Shown here: positions 6,650-13,576 of the stretch, piece after piece
How positions within the stretch are numbered: the first letter of the stretch is position 1
How the letters are laid out: every line of letters starts with the position of its first letter
Source: Patescibacteria group bacterium
GTDB taxonomy: Bacteria > Patescibacteriota > Minisyncoccia > Minisyncoccales > CG1-02-41-26
Length of the DNA stretch: 16,361 nucleotides
Direction: 5' to 3'
Assembly: GCA_018830365.1 (NCBI GenBank)
Contig: JAHJSK010000085.1
Span: 1-16,361, forward strand
Program-made: the position numbers and the translations under genes
Notes under the pieces: model-generated
Told to the model about the DNA's origin: nothing
The model's input: the letters and a program-made list of their open reading frames with translations, nothing else
Databases searched by the model: none

Positions 6650-8155
6650 ATGCAAGAAACCAGAGTAAATCTCAAACATTTATTAGAAGACATCAGGGAC
6701 AGCTATTCTCTTGTTATTGAGGAAGCGATTTTAACTGAATTGATTGCCAATAGCCTTGACTCAAAAACTTCTAGAATTGAATTTTTCATAGAACCGGAAA
6801 AAAATCAATTTACTATTTGCGACAATGGCGATGGAATGAAACGGCAAGCTTTAAAAAATTATCACAATATCGCGGCCACAACTAAAATTCGCGGGAAGGG
6901 AATTGGCTTTGCCGGCATTGGCGCTAAATTATCTCTTTTAATCGCCAAATCAGTAATCACTGAAACAAAAGGAGGTTATGGAACTCATTGTTCAACAACA
7001 TGGCACTTAATGAATGAAAACAGGGCTCCTTGGAAATTTATTCCCTCTCAAGGAAAAGTAAAAACCTCAAGAGGAACCGCGATTACCATTGAATTTTTTG
7101 ATCCCAAATCTCCTTTGTTAGATCCCGAATTTATTATTAAAAATATCAAAAAACATTTTGAGCCCTTTTTGCGCCCAATTTTTTTTAATTCTATTTTAAA
7201 ATATGTCTACAAAAAAGAAGTGGAATTTTTTGTGAACAACAAAAAAATTGAAATAGAAAATTCTGATTTAGAAGAAAATTCAAAGACATTTAAAATTACC
7301 CTTGCCAAAGGAGAAAGAAAATTAGCTGGTTTTGGTTATTTAATTAAATTGGACAAAAATTCTTTTTTGAAAAATTTTGGAATCAGCATTTCCACTTATG
7401 GCAAAGTAATTAAACAGGGTTGGGATTGGCTTGGAATTTTTCCGCGCCTCGCTTTTCAAATTTATGGCTTAGTGGAAATTCCAGCTCTTTCTGAAATTTT
7501 AACAACAAATAAAAATGATTTTTTAAAAGACGGTTCAAGTTTAAAAAAATATTATCGCTATCGTAAAGCGATTCAAGAAGCAATTTTGCCGATTCTTTCC
7601 GAGTTTGGAGAAGAAATAGTTTCCTTTGAAAAAGATTTCAAAAAATTAAAACCATTGGAAAAAGAAATTGAAAGAATGTTGGAAGATGTTTTAAAAAATT
7701 TTCCAGAATTAACATCTCTTGTTGGAATTAAAAAAAGTAAAAAAGGAAATTCTTTAAAATTAAAAGGTCCCTTGGTAAGTTTTATTGAAAAAGAAATAGA
7801 AGCAGGGACAACAAAAGAATCAAAAGACATTGATTCTTCTGAAAAAAATAAAATTTCTGATTCTCAAAATAAGAAAAAAAATAAAAAAGCGCCTGCATTA
7901 GCGATTGGCTTTGAGGAAAATCCTTCAAAAATTAATTTAGCCCGAATGATTGAAAGCACCATTTGGATTAATACTAATCATCCTGCTTATGAAAAAGCCA
8001 AACAAGAAAATTTAGAACCATATCATATTTTTTTTTCTATTGCATGGACTTTATCGCATTTTATTGAAGAAAATCACTCGCCGCAGGAATTTATAAGTCA
8101 ATTTCTTATTTCGTGGAGCAATCAAAAATGGAATAGTCCAAAAAAACTTTTTTAA
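6650..8155 (+). CDS. GHKL-superfamily ATPase (Hsp90/MutL/histidine-kinase fold)
   Basis: The 501-residue protein has the complete Bergerat ATP-binding fold at its N-terminus. The N box is E30-x3-N34 in TELIANSLD, the G1 box is D58-N-G60-D-G62 (CDNGDGM), and a glycine-rich lid GIGFAGIGAK lies at about 84-93. A transducer-like domain follows to about 330. A Lys/Ser-rich linker (about 395-425) leads to a C-terminal domain with INTNHPAYEKA and YHIFFSIAWTLSHF. It has no signal peptide or membrane segment, so it is cytoplasmic. Members of this superfamily act as ATP-driven clamps, kinases or topoisomerase subunits; no kinase partner is beside it, so a clamp-like role is inferred. It lies 30 bp after the methyltransferase/ligase gene on the same strand and probably shares its transcript. 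It looks more AT-rich than its neighbours. Confidence 0.8.
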   Translation: MQETRVNLKHLLEDIRDSYSLVIEEAILTELIANSLDSKTSRIEFFIEPEKNQFTICDNGDGMKRQALKNYHNIAATTKIRGKGIGFAGIGAKLSLLIAKSVITETKGGYGTHCSTTWHLMNENRAPWKFIPSQGKVKTSRGTAITIEFFDPKSPLLDPEFIIKNIKKHFEPFLRPIFFNSILKYVYKKEVEFFVNNKKIEIENSDLEENSKTFKITLAKGERKLAGFGYLIKLDKNSFLKNFGISISTYGKVIKQGWDWLGIFPRLAFQIYGLVEIPALSEILTTNKNDFLKDGSSLKKYYRYRKAIQEAILPILSEFGEEIVSFEKDFKKLKPLEKEIERMLEDVLKNFPELTSLVGIKKSKKGNSLKLKGPLVSFIEKEIEAGTTKESKDIDSSEKNKISDSQNKKKNKKAPALAIGFEENPSKINLARMIESTIWINTNHPAYEKAKQENLEPYHIFFSIAWTLSHFIEENHSPQEFISQFLISWSNQKWNSPKKLF

Positions 8156-8194
8156 AAAATACTTTGCATTATTTGCGATTGCCTCGCTGACTCG

Positions 8195-8218
8195 CCTCGC
8201 TTCGCGAGCGAAGCGAGG
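8195..8218. terminator. GC-rich hairpin between convergent genes
   Basis: CCTCGCTTCGC at 8195-8205 pairs exactly with GCGAAGCGAGG at 8208-8218 across a 2-nt gap. It stands between the GHKL gene end (8155) and the toxin gene end (8260). No T-run follows on either strand, so intrinsic termination is uncertain; it may be a repeat element marking the operon boundary. Confidence 0.45.
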
Positions 8219-8259
8219 ATTCTGCTAACTGGGGCGTGTCAACGAAAATAGCGCGACGC

Positions 8260-8607
8260 TCAAAATTTTTTTAAATACTCCTTAATTCTATCCCCGCCTT
8301 CATTTTCTTTCTCGCCCTTAAAATATATCTCAATAAACTCAATGCCAATCATTTCTATAATTTGATGATTTTCAATATAAGCATAGATAATTCTTAAATC
8401 TTTTTTCTTCAAGCTTTTACAAAAAAATCTGGCCTTAATAATATGTATATGGTTAATTCTTGTAATAATATTAAAATGCTTGCCGATTCCCAAAGGCGCT
8501 TCATTTAAAACTTTTTTAAATTCAATCAAATCATCGTCTAAAGATCTAAATTTTTTAGATAACTTCTTAAAATCTTTTTGAAACTCGATTGTGCTTTCAA
8601 AGTTCAT
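8260..8607 (-). CDS. RelE/ParE-fold toxin of a type II toxin-antitoxin system
   Basis: From ATG 8607 the protein has 115 residues and the RelE plan. An N-terminal helical pair (FQKDFKKLSKKFRSLDDDL) is followed by beta strands with IIKARFFCKSLKKKDLRIIYAY, then a C-terminal FIEIYFKGEKENEGGDRIKEYL. RelE-family toxins are ribosome-dependent mRNA nucleases; ParE relatives poison gyrase, and the exact target here cannot be assigned. An ATG at 8658 in the same frame would add 17 residues, but 8607 is preferred because it overlaps the antitoxin stop by 11 nt, the usual coupling in such operons. It is the last gene of a three-gene operon. Confidence 0.75.
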   Translation of the reverse strand: MNFESTIEFQKDFKKLSKKFRSLDDDLIEFKKVLNEAPLGIGKHFNIITRINHIHIIKARFFCKSLKKKDLRIIYAYIENHQIIEMIGIEFIEIYFKGEKENEGGDRIKEYLKKF

Positions 8608-9388
8608 CTTCGTAATTTCTAACAGAATGATCGTCGTCTCGATAAAAAACGGTTTCATAGCTTATCTCCTCTCCTATTTTATGAACTCGCCAAGGCGTAT
8701 CTGAATGAGAATACTCGCTCAATTCACTGGCGTTTTTCCATGCCAAACGCGCTAAAACCTCATCTATGTGCTGAATTTCTTGAGCCAATAAAATTTTTAA
8801 ATCAGCTGTTCTTCTTGGCAAGTATTTTTTTTGTTCGTGCTGAAAATATCTGCTTTTAATTTTTTCTATCTCGCCATCTTCTATCATTTGGTCAATTATT
8901 TTTTTAAACTCAATCGGCGTCGGACCAAAATGATTTTTAATATATTTAGCGCCAGTTAATTGCTCTTCAAATTTTTCATAATAATCAAAATCTATAAAAT
9001 AAAGCAATTTATAAATTGCTGTTTCGCCGATATTCGGCCGAGCCCCGACTTTTTCCAAAAGATACAATAAAACTTCTTTAAATTTTTTTACATTTGTCCG
9101 AGACATAATAATCCTCGTTTCCGGTTCATCTGATTTTTTAGTGACTTTTCTCGATATTATCTGTTTCCCCAATTTTATTTTAAGCAATAAATTTTCTTTG
9201 CCCTGAACAAAATCATCAAAAACAATACCAAAAATATCCGCCAGCTTTTTTGCTTCGGTAATAGTTATGTCCCTTTCGCCTTGTTCAATTTGTATATAAG
9301 TTGGACGAGAAACGCTAATCGCGGACGCCAAAAACTCTTGCGTCAAATTATTCTTTTTTCGCTGTTCTAAAATAAATTTACCAAGCAT
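8597..9388 (-). CDS. HTH-Panacea antitoxin
   Basis: From ATG 9388 the protein has 263 residues. An Xre-type helix-turn-helix occupies about 1-60 (LTQEFLASAISVSRPTYIQI...RDITITEAKKLADIFGI). A Panacea (DUF4065, SocA/GepA-like) domain occupies about 95-263, with TAIYKLLYFIDFDYY, YIKNHFGPTP and ELSEYSHSDTPWR. Panacea is described as a promiscuous antitoxin domain paired with many unrelated toxins; the HTH should autorepress the operon. An ATG at 9427 would overlap the upstream gene by 35 nt, so 9388, 4 nt after the upstream stop, is chosen. The adjacent toxin is RelE-fold and overlaps by 11 nt. Neutralisation of that toxin by direct binding is inferred. Confidence 0.85.
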   Translation of the reverse strand: MLGKFILEQRKKNNLTQEFLASAISVSRPTYIQIEQGERDITITEAKKLADIFGIVFDDFVQGKENLLLKIKLGKQIISRKVTKKSDEPETRIIMSRTNVKKFKEVLLYLLEKVGARPNIGETAIYKLLYFIDFDYYEKFEEQLTGAKYIKNHFGPTPIEFKKIIDQMIEDGEIEKIKSRYFQHEQKKYLPRRTADLKILLAQEIQHIDEVLARLAWKNASELSEYSHSDTPWRVHKIGEEISYETVFYRDDDHSVRNYEDEL

Positions 9389-9392
9389 AGTT

Positions 9393-9632
9393 TTAGTGTA
9401 CTTGATCTTTGGGCGGATTTGGATCAATTGCGGGCTTTACGGTATCGCTGTCTCTTATTTTGCCGTCAAGTCCGTGAATTCTAACCTCTCCGCCACCTGA
9501 ATTAGCGGAAAATTCTTTTGCTGCCTTTTCGGCTTCGCGTTGAGTGTTAAAAATTCCACCCGCTTTATCCGCGCCCTCTTTTTTCGCTTGCCAATTTCCA
9601 TTGGCACATTTTGAAACATGATAGTTAGCCAT
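9393..9632 (-). CDS. DUF2188 small protein
   Basis: The 79-residue protein matches the DUF2188 pattern: YHVSKCANGNWQAKKEGADK at the N-terminus, a helix with NTQREAEKAAKEF, and the hallmark EVRIHGLDGKIRDSDT. The family is small, cytoplasmic and of unknown function. The gene is first in the operon and ends 4 nt before the HTH-Panacea antitoxin start. Whether it takes part in the toxin-antitoxin module or is a passenger is unknown. No Shine-Dalgarno precedes the ATG. Confidence 0.8.
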   Translation of the reverse strand: MANYHVSKCANGNWQAKKEGADKAGGIFNTQREAEKAAKEFSANSGGGEVRIHGLDGKIRDSDTVKPAIDPNPPKDQVH

Positions 9633-9661
9633 AAAATTATTTTATTATTACTTATACCATT

Positions 9662-9690
9662 ATGTTAATCTATGTAAAATAGTTTGTCAA
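9662..9690 (-). promoter_or_regulatory. promoter of the DUF2188-Panacea-RelE operon
   Basis: Read on the minus strand, a perfect TTGACA -35 (9690-9685) stands 17 bp from a TAACAT -10 (9667-9662, 4 of 6), about 30 bp before the DUF2188 start. A second TTGACA lies 12 bp further upstream (9702-9697). The direct repeat on a near one-turn spacing could be an operator for the HTH antitoxin. Confidence 0.6.
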
Positions 9691-9730
9691 TAGCAATGTC
9701 AAAAAGTTATACACAATGTTTTTTCTTTAA

Positions 9731-10267
9731 CTAACGGCTAATTGATATTCCCGTTATCTTTTCAAAAATATCATCAAGCGAATCCGCGCACATATTATTT
9801 TTCTTCAATAAATATCCTTTTATTTCCTGAAAAATATTATTTCTTTTGCTTTCGTCTTCAATATTGTCACGGACTAAAATTAAATAATTTTCCATATGCT
9901 TATCCGCCATTTCATCAAAACTTTCAGGTCCGCCTCCGTATTCATTTAAAAATTCTATAAACCCTCTGTAAGCCAACTGTTCCAACTTCATCAATGCGTC
10001 AATGCTAACGCCAGATTTTTTTGCTTTGGCAATAATAGAATTTACTTTTACGCCATTAGGCGTGCATGGCATTCCTTTCCTGTACACTTTGCCGATAGTT
10101 TCTTTTTCCATTGCTTTGATAAAAACATTATCATTGCCGCCTATCAAACGATTTTCTAAAAATAATTTTGTGTCTTTGGAAAAATTATAAATACCTTGAA
10201 GTAAATTATCTTTTTCTTGTTGCGACAATTGATTAAATTTTTCTTTAATTTTTTTAAAATTTTTCAT
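9731..10267 (-). CDS. small helical protein, DUF6155-like
   Basis: The 178-residue protein appears all-helical and cytoplasmic. It begins with FKKIKEKFNQLSQQEKDNLLQGIYNF, and has IGKVYRKGMPCTPNGVKVN, then AKKSGVSIDALMKLEQLAYRGFIEFLNEYGGGPESF. The layout resembles DUF6155 proteins, but this is from memory and moderate at best. No catalytic motif is evident. It stands alone: 98 bp of promoter sequence separates it from the operon downstream, and 144 bp with a repeat hairpin separates it from VapC upstream. It may be an accessory gene carried between two toxin-antitoxin modules. Confidence 0.6.
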   Translation of the reverse strand: MKNFKKIKEKFNQLSQQEKDNLLQGIYNFSKDTKLFLENRLIGGNDNVFIKAMEKETIGKVYRKGMPCTPNGVKVNSIIAKAKKSGVSIDALMKLEQLAYRGFIEFLNEYGGGPESFDEMADKHMENYLILVRDNIEDESKRNNIFQEIKGYLLKKNNMCADSLDDIFEKITGISISR

Positions 10268-10312
10268 AAAGTTTAAATTAAGACAAAAAAATTTTCTCTT
10301 TCAACCACCTTC

Positions 10313-10328
10313 CCTGTCTGCCGACAGG
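10313..10328. repeat. inverted copy of the dispersed hairpin repeat
   Basis: CCTGTC-TGCC-GACAGG is the exact reverse complement of 90-105 in the array at the window start. CTTTTT follows on the + strand, giving a terminator-like look, although no + strand gene ends here. The rest of 10268-10411 holds no supported gene. Confidence 0.85.
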
Positions 10329-10411
10329 CTTTTTGCCCGTCTGCTGAAAACCCCCAGTAAATTTTTCGGACGGCGGCGGAACCTCAAAATAGATAGCGGG
10401 CGGGATTAGGT

Positions 10412-10825
10412 TTAATAATTTTTCAATTGCAATCCATCAATTCTATTATAATCGCTATTATTAGAGACAAGAATAGCGCCATTGGTTTTTGCAGTCGCCC
10501 CAATGAGCAAATCATCTATATCAAGTTTGAATAATCCATTTTGATCAATTTTTTTCTCTATCTCGCTTGCTTCTTCTGCTTCCCTCTCGCCAAATGGTAA
10601 TACTTCTAATTTTTGCCTTAATTCATTAAAGGCTTGTATTTTGTCTTGGTTTTGCTCTTTGCCTCTCAAGATTTCAAAAAGAGCCACTGAAGCAATGGCC
10701 GTTATGGCGAGAGGCGCATTTTTGATTTCTTCGTAAACTAAAACGGCATTTCCCATGCCATTTAATAAGTTTATGATAAAATTAGTGTCCAAACAATATT
10801 TGGTGTTTTTTTGCAAAGTCATCAT
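10412..10825 (-). CDS. vapC: VapC-like PIN-domain ribonuclease toxin
   Basis: The 137-residue protein is a single PIN domain. The acidic residues expected to hold the catalytic metal are D13 in CLDTNFIINLL, E51 in ALFEILRG, D105 in LDIDDLLIGATA, and D125 in the C-terminal LVSNNSDYNRIDGL. VapC toxins cleave RNA, often tRNA or 23S rRNA; the target here is unknown. Two adjacent ATGs (10825, 10822) are possible starts. Either overlaps the upstream small gene by more than 40 nt, so the codon for D13 lies inside the overlap. The partner antitoxin is presumably that upstream gene. The gene is third in an operon that starts with a serine protease-like protein. Confidence 0.85.
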   Translation of the reverse strand: MMTLQKNTKYCLDTNFIINLLNGMGNAVLVYEEIKNAPLAITAIASVALFEILRGKEQNQDKIQAFNELRQKLEVLPFGEREAEEASEIEKKIDQNGLFKLDIDDLLIGATAKTNGAILVSNNSDYNRIDGLQLKNY

Positions 10826-11087
10826 TAAACCGTTTCTTAAATAAACTAATTCTTTCTTTCATTTCCCTCGCCTCGTCATCAGTTAATATACCAATAAAAC
10901 CATCTTTCGGCAGAGAAAACATACCAATTGAAAATCGCCATCCAAGAGGAACGGCTAACAAGGGAGATAACCAAACAGAGCCAAAACTGGAATTAGCATC
11001 AGTTTCGGCCTTTATGCTCATTAAGGAATCGGAATAAATTGGAGATATATTCCCTAACGCTTCGTTTGTGTATGTAGATGTGTTCAT
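10782..11087 (-). CDS. putative antitoxin upstream of VapC (unrecognised)
   Basis: From ATG 11087, 2 nt after the protease stop, the protein has 101 residues; an in-frame ATG at 11108 would overlap the protease gene. The N-terminal half (NEALGNISPIYSDSLMSIKA, then GSVWLSPLLAVPLGWRFSIG) matches no family I know. The C-terminal tail (GILTDDEAREMKERISLFKKRFNDDF) is a charged helix like those that VapB-type antitoxins lay across their toxin. No DNA-binding domain is apparent. Position and long overlap with vapC support an antitoxin role, but this is inference. Confidence 0.6.
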   Translation of the reverse strand: MNTSTYTNEALGNISPIYSDSLMSIKAETDANSSFGSVWLSPLLAVPLGWRFSIGMFSLPKDGFIGILTDDEAREMKERISLFKKRFNDDFAKKHQILFGH

Positions 11088-11089
11088 AA

Positions 11090-12067
11090 TTAATTTTTTT
11101 TTACCCACGACTGCGACTCAAAATTGAGGTCAATCGTTGGCTGATTATTTCTAATAATTTTCTGGGCTTTACCGGTAATAGTAAACTGGTATGAAATATC
11201 AACAGTTTCAAGATATGCGCCTACTTTATTTATTTCCACCATTTCCTTACCAGCAAGCAATTCGTTTGGGTGGAACGGCTGACCGAGCTTCATTTCTTCC
11301 GCGTAATTTTCGTATATTTGGCATATTAATTTATCAACTTCATCAGTCGCCTTTTCTATTTTCAAACCAAGATCGGCAGCTTCGTCTCGGTCAATTGGAT
11401 AGGCATGAATAGTAATATCTCCAGTTATTTCTTTAATAATCTTTTTTACTTTTTCGCCGTCTTTTTCCTTATCCATGTGCAACCACAAAAGCCGTTCGGT
11501 TAATAAGCGCGCCATACGGTAAGCGCGATAAGCGTTGCCGATTGAAAGCGGATGCAATTTTTCTACTAAAAGTTTATACGCGTCAATCATCTGCTCGCTT
11601 TTTACTTCCGCTTTTTCTTTTGCAAAAAGCAGGTATGAATTAAGGTCTTCAACGCTCACTTCAAATTTTTGCTGTGGGTTAGCTGGATTCTGCGGATTAA
11701 AAGGGTGCCCGGTGGTCGGATCAACCGGCGTAAGTTCACCGAGTTCGCTCATTACGATAGTGTCAGCGCCAAGACAAATAAGCGTTCCGGCGCTATGCGC
11801 TTTATACGGAACAAGCACCTCAAATTTTTCGCAGTGATTGCGGATTAGTTTTACAATCCGAATCGGCGCAAGCATATCGCCGCCGCTTGTGTATAAAAGC
11901 AAACTAATTTTTTTAACCTTACCAATACCGTCAAGCAGGTTGCCAATGAGCGGAACAATGTCGCCCGCGATTTTTGTAGCAAAAGGCGACCTATCGCCGG
12001 TGGCATAGGAAATAACGCGCGACTTGCGCTCCTCTTCAATTTTTTTGATTATTTCGGCTCTTGTCAT
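11090..12067 (-). CDS. SDH_sah/ClpP-SppA-fold serine protease-like protein
   Basis: The 325-residue protein resembles the serine dehydrogenase proteinase (SDH_sah) family of the ClpP/crotonase fold. Visible motifs are LLLYTSGGDMLAP (about 57-67, oxyanion-side glycines), PYKAHSAGTLICLGAD with probable nucleophile S92, and MSELGELTPVDPTTG (106-120). IHAYPIDRDEAADLGL follows near 220-235. There is no signal peptide or membrane helix, so it is probably cytoplasmic, unlike SppA. SDH_sah members are described as ATP-independent serine proteases. It is the first gene of an operon with a small putative antitoxin and VapC. G+C appears higher than in the flanking genes, consistent with transfer. A role in antitoxin turnover would be attractive but is conjecture. 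Confidence 0.75.
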   Translation of the reverse strand: MTRAEIIKKIEEERKSRVISYATGDRSPFATKIAGDIVPLIGNLLDGIGKVKKISLLLYTSGGDMLAPIRIVKLIRNHCEKFEVLVPYKAHSAGTLICLGADTIVMSELGELTPVDPTTGHPFNPQNPANPQQKFEVSVEDLNSYLLFAKEKAEVKSEQMIDAYKLLVEKLHPLSIGNAYRAYRMARLLTERLLWLHMDKEKDGEKVKKIIKEITGDITIHAYPIDRDEAADLGLKIEKATDEVDKLICQIYENYAEEMKLGQPFHPNELLAGKEMVEINKVGAYLETVDISYQFTITGKAQKIIRNNQPTIDLNFESQSWVKKN

Positions 12068-12086
12068 AATTTTTACCTATCTGTTT

Positions 12087-12092
12087 ATTATA
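12087..12092 (-). promoter_or_regulatory. candidate -10 box of the protease-VapC operon
   Basis: On the minus strand TATAAT lies 19 bp before the protease ATG (12067), which would leave a very short leader. No convincing -35 is found at the right distance; TTGTAA and TTGCTA are at 10 and 20 bp. Confidence 0.4.
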
Positions 12093-12201
12093 CTATCAAA
12101 TTTTACAAATTTTAGCAATGTTATATTTCGCTTAAAACATTAGTGATTTTTTGCGGGCTTCTGCTTCTAACGGGCAGGGCGGCGGGGCTTCGCTTCGGCT
12201 C

Positions 12202-12264
12202 GGGCGAGGCGGAATTCCCCCCAAACCCCTGCCTACCGGCAGGCAGGCCCCTTCCGCCTCGCCC
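12202..12264. repeat. nested inverted repeat in a GC-rich island
   Basis: GGGCGAGGCGGAA (12202-12214) pairs exactly with TTCCGCCTCGCCC (12252-12264). Nested inside is CCTGCCTACCGGCAGGCAGG (12228-12247), three bases different from the repeat at 86-105. The whole 12120-12328 gap is far richer in G+C than its surroundings and contains no credible gene. A further hairpin GCCAAC-GAA-GTTGGC is at 12291-12305. It may end transcription of the restriction operon, which finishes at 12329, but there is no T-run. Confidence 0.85.
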
Positions 12265-12328
12265 TCGCTTTGACCGCCGACGGAATTTGTGCCAACGAAG
12301 TTGGCGCGCCGCTTTTCGTATCAATATA

Positions 12329-13561
12329 TTAAATCAATTTCTTGATTATTTCAACTGCGCTAATGTAGCAAAGGTCAGATTTTGATTGATCTAATTTTTC
12401 AAATTCTCTTATCTCTTTACCGGGGTGTATAAAATTTCGGTGTATTCTTGAAATATTGCCAAGATGAACGAATAAATCGCTCATAATTTTGCCTTGCTCA
12501 AAATAATTCAATAAATCACCTAAATCGCAATCATATAAATCTTTTTGTATGGCTTTGTTTTGTATTTGATAATTTATCTTTTTTACTTTTTTCTTTTCGC
12601 AATGATATATCAATACCGCCTCAATCAACGAACCGGCAAGCACAATGACCGATTTTTCGTTCCCTACTAAATAATTAAATGTCAGTTCGTTAAAATCTCT
12701 TTCCAAAAGGAATTTGAATTTTTTATTTATCTTTCGGATTCTTGGCAATATTTCAAAGTAGCCAATTTTTTCCAATTTCAAAATATCTATATTCTCAAAG
12801 CCGTCTATCCATTTTTTATTTATTTTCGTGTTTTGGGCTTTTTCTATTGCCTTTTCAATATGGCAATTTATTTCATAAACGGGTACGAAGTTATCTACTC
12901 GTTGGCTTGTTTTGCGAATATACCCTTTTTCTATCCATTGTTTTTTTAATGACTCGGCTTTCTGGTCGTCCGTTCCCATTAAAACCTTGAATTTCCAGTT
13001 TGGAATAGCAATCTGGTTATTTTTAAGGCCGGACTCTTTTTTAATGTTGGTAAAAAAGTTTTTCAGTTTTCCAATGACAAAATCATTTTCCTTTTGTATT
13101 AAGCTAACAGCATTTTTATAATTTTGCTCAATTGCTTCCTGCTCGTTTATTATCCCGAGTAAATTTTGATAATTTCTGTCAATTATTTCATCTTTTGCAT
13201 CTTTCTTTTTCGCTTTTTGGATAAGATCAAAAGCTTCTTTTATTTTCCCTTTGGTTTTTTTGATGTTTGAAAGATTATTCAAAATAGCGGAGTTATTTTC
13301 TTCTCCGGGAAAAGATAAAATCGTTTCGTATATTTCTTCGGCTTTATTTTCATCTCCCATTTCGCTATACGAATATGCGACTTCAAAAATAATGGGAACG
13401 GATTCAAGTTTTTTGTCCACTTCAACTATATCCTTGTATTTTTTCTCTTTGAAAAGCTCTAAAACAAAACTTTCTGACTCTGCGTGCGCTTCGTCAAACT
13501 TTTCTTCGTCATAGAGTTTTTTCAACGATTTTATCTTTTCCTTTATTTCCTTGCTGTTCAT
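12329..13561 (-). CDS. TPR protein with C-terminal HEPN-like motif
   Basis: The 410-residue protein has TPR-like helical repeats at about 15-150 (EVAYSYSEMGDENKAEEIYETIL; then LNNLSNIKKTKGKIKEAFDLI). A possible winged-helix-like segment follows at about 190-235 (LKKQWIEKGYIRK...VPVYEIN). The C-terminal helical region (about 300-410) has VIVLAGSLIEAVLIYHCEKK and ISRIHRNFIHPGKE. R372-x6-H379 with an internal R-N-x-x-H resembles the HEPN RNase motif (R-x4-6-H), so a nuclease is possible but not shown. It begins 15 bp after the DNA methyltransferase and is last in the restriction operon. An anti-phage role by association is inference. Confidence 0.55.
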   Translation of the reverse strand: MNSKEIKEKIKSLKKLYDEEKFDEAHAESESFVLELFKEKKYKDIVEVDKKLESVPIIFEVAYSYSEMGDENKAEEIYETILSFPGEENNSAILNNLSNIKKTKGKIKEAFDLIQKAKKKDAKDEIIDRNYQNLLGIINEQEAIEQNYKNAVSLIQKENDFVIGKLKNFFTNIKKESGLKNNQIAIPNWKFKVLMGTDDQKAESLKKQWIEKGYIRKTSQRVDNFVPVYEINCHIEKAIEKAQNTKINKKWIDGFENIDILKLEKIGYFEILPRIRKINKKFKFLLERDFNELTFNYLVGNEKSVIVLAGSLIEAVLIYHCEKKKVKKINYQIQNKAIQKDLYDCDLGDLLNYFEQGKIMSDLFVHLGNISRIHRNFIHPGKEIREFEKLDQSKSDLCYISAVEIIKKLI

Positions 13562-13576
13562 AGAGACAATGGTAAA

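Noticed and set aside
10313..10334. Rho-independent terminator on the + strand
   Set aside because: It has a hairpin and T-run, but no + strand gene ends nearby, and it is an exact copy of the dispersed repeat.
12121..12324. Small minus-strand protein-coding gene
   Set aside because: Its composition is Arg/Gly/Pro repeat translation across hairpin repeats; no start signal and no family resemblance.
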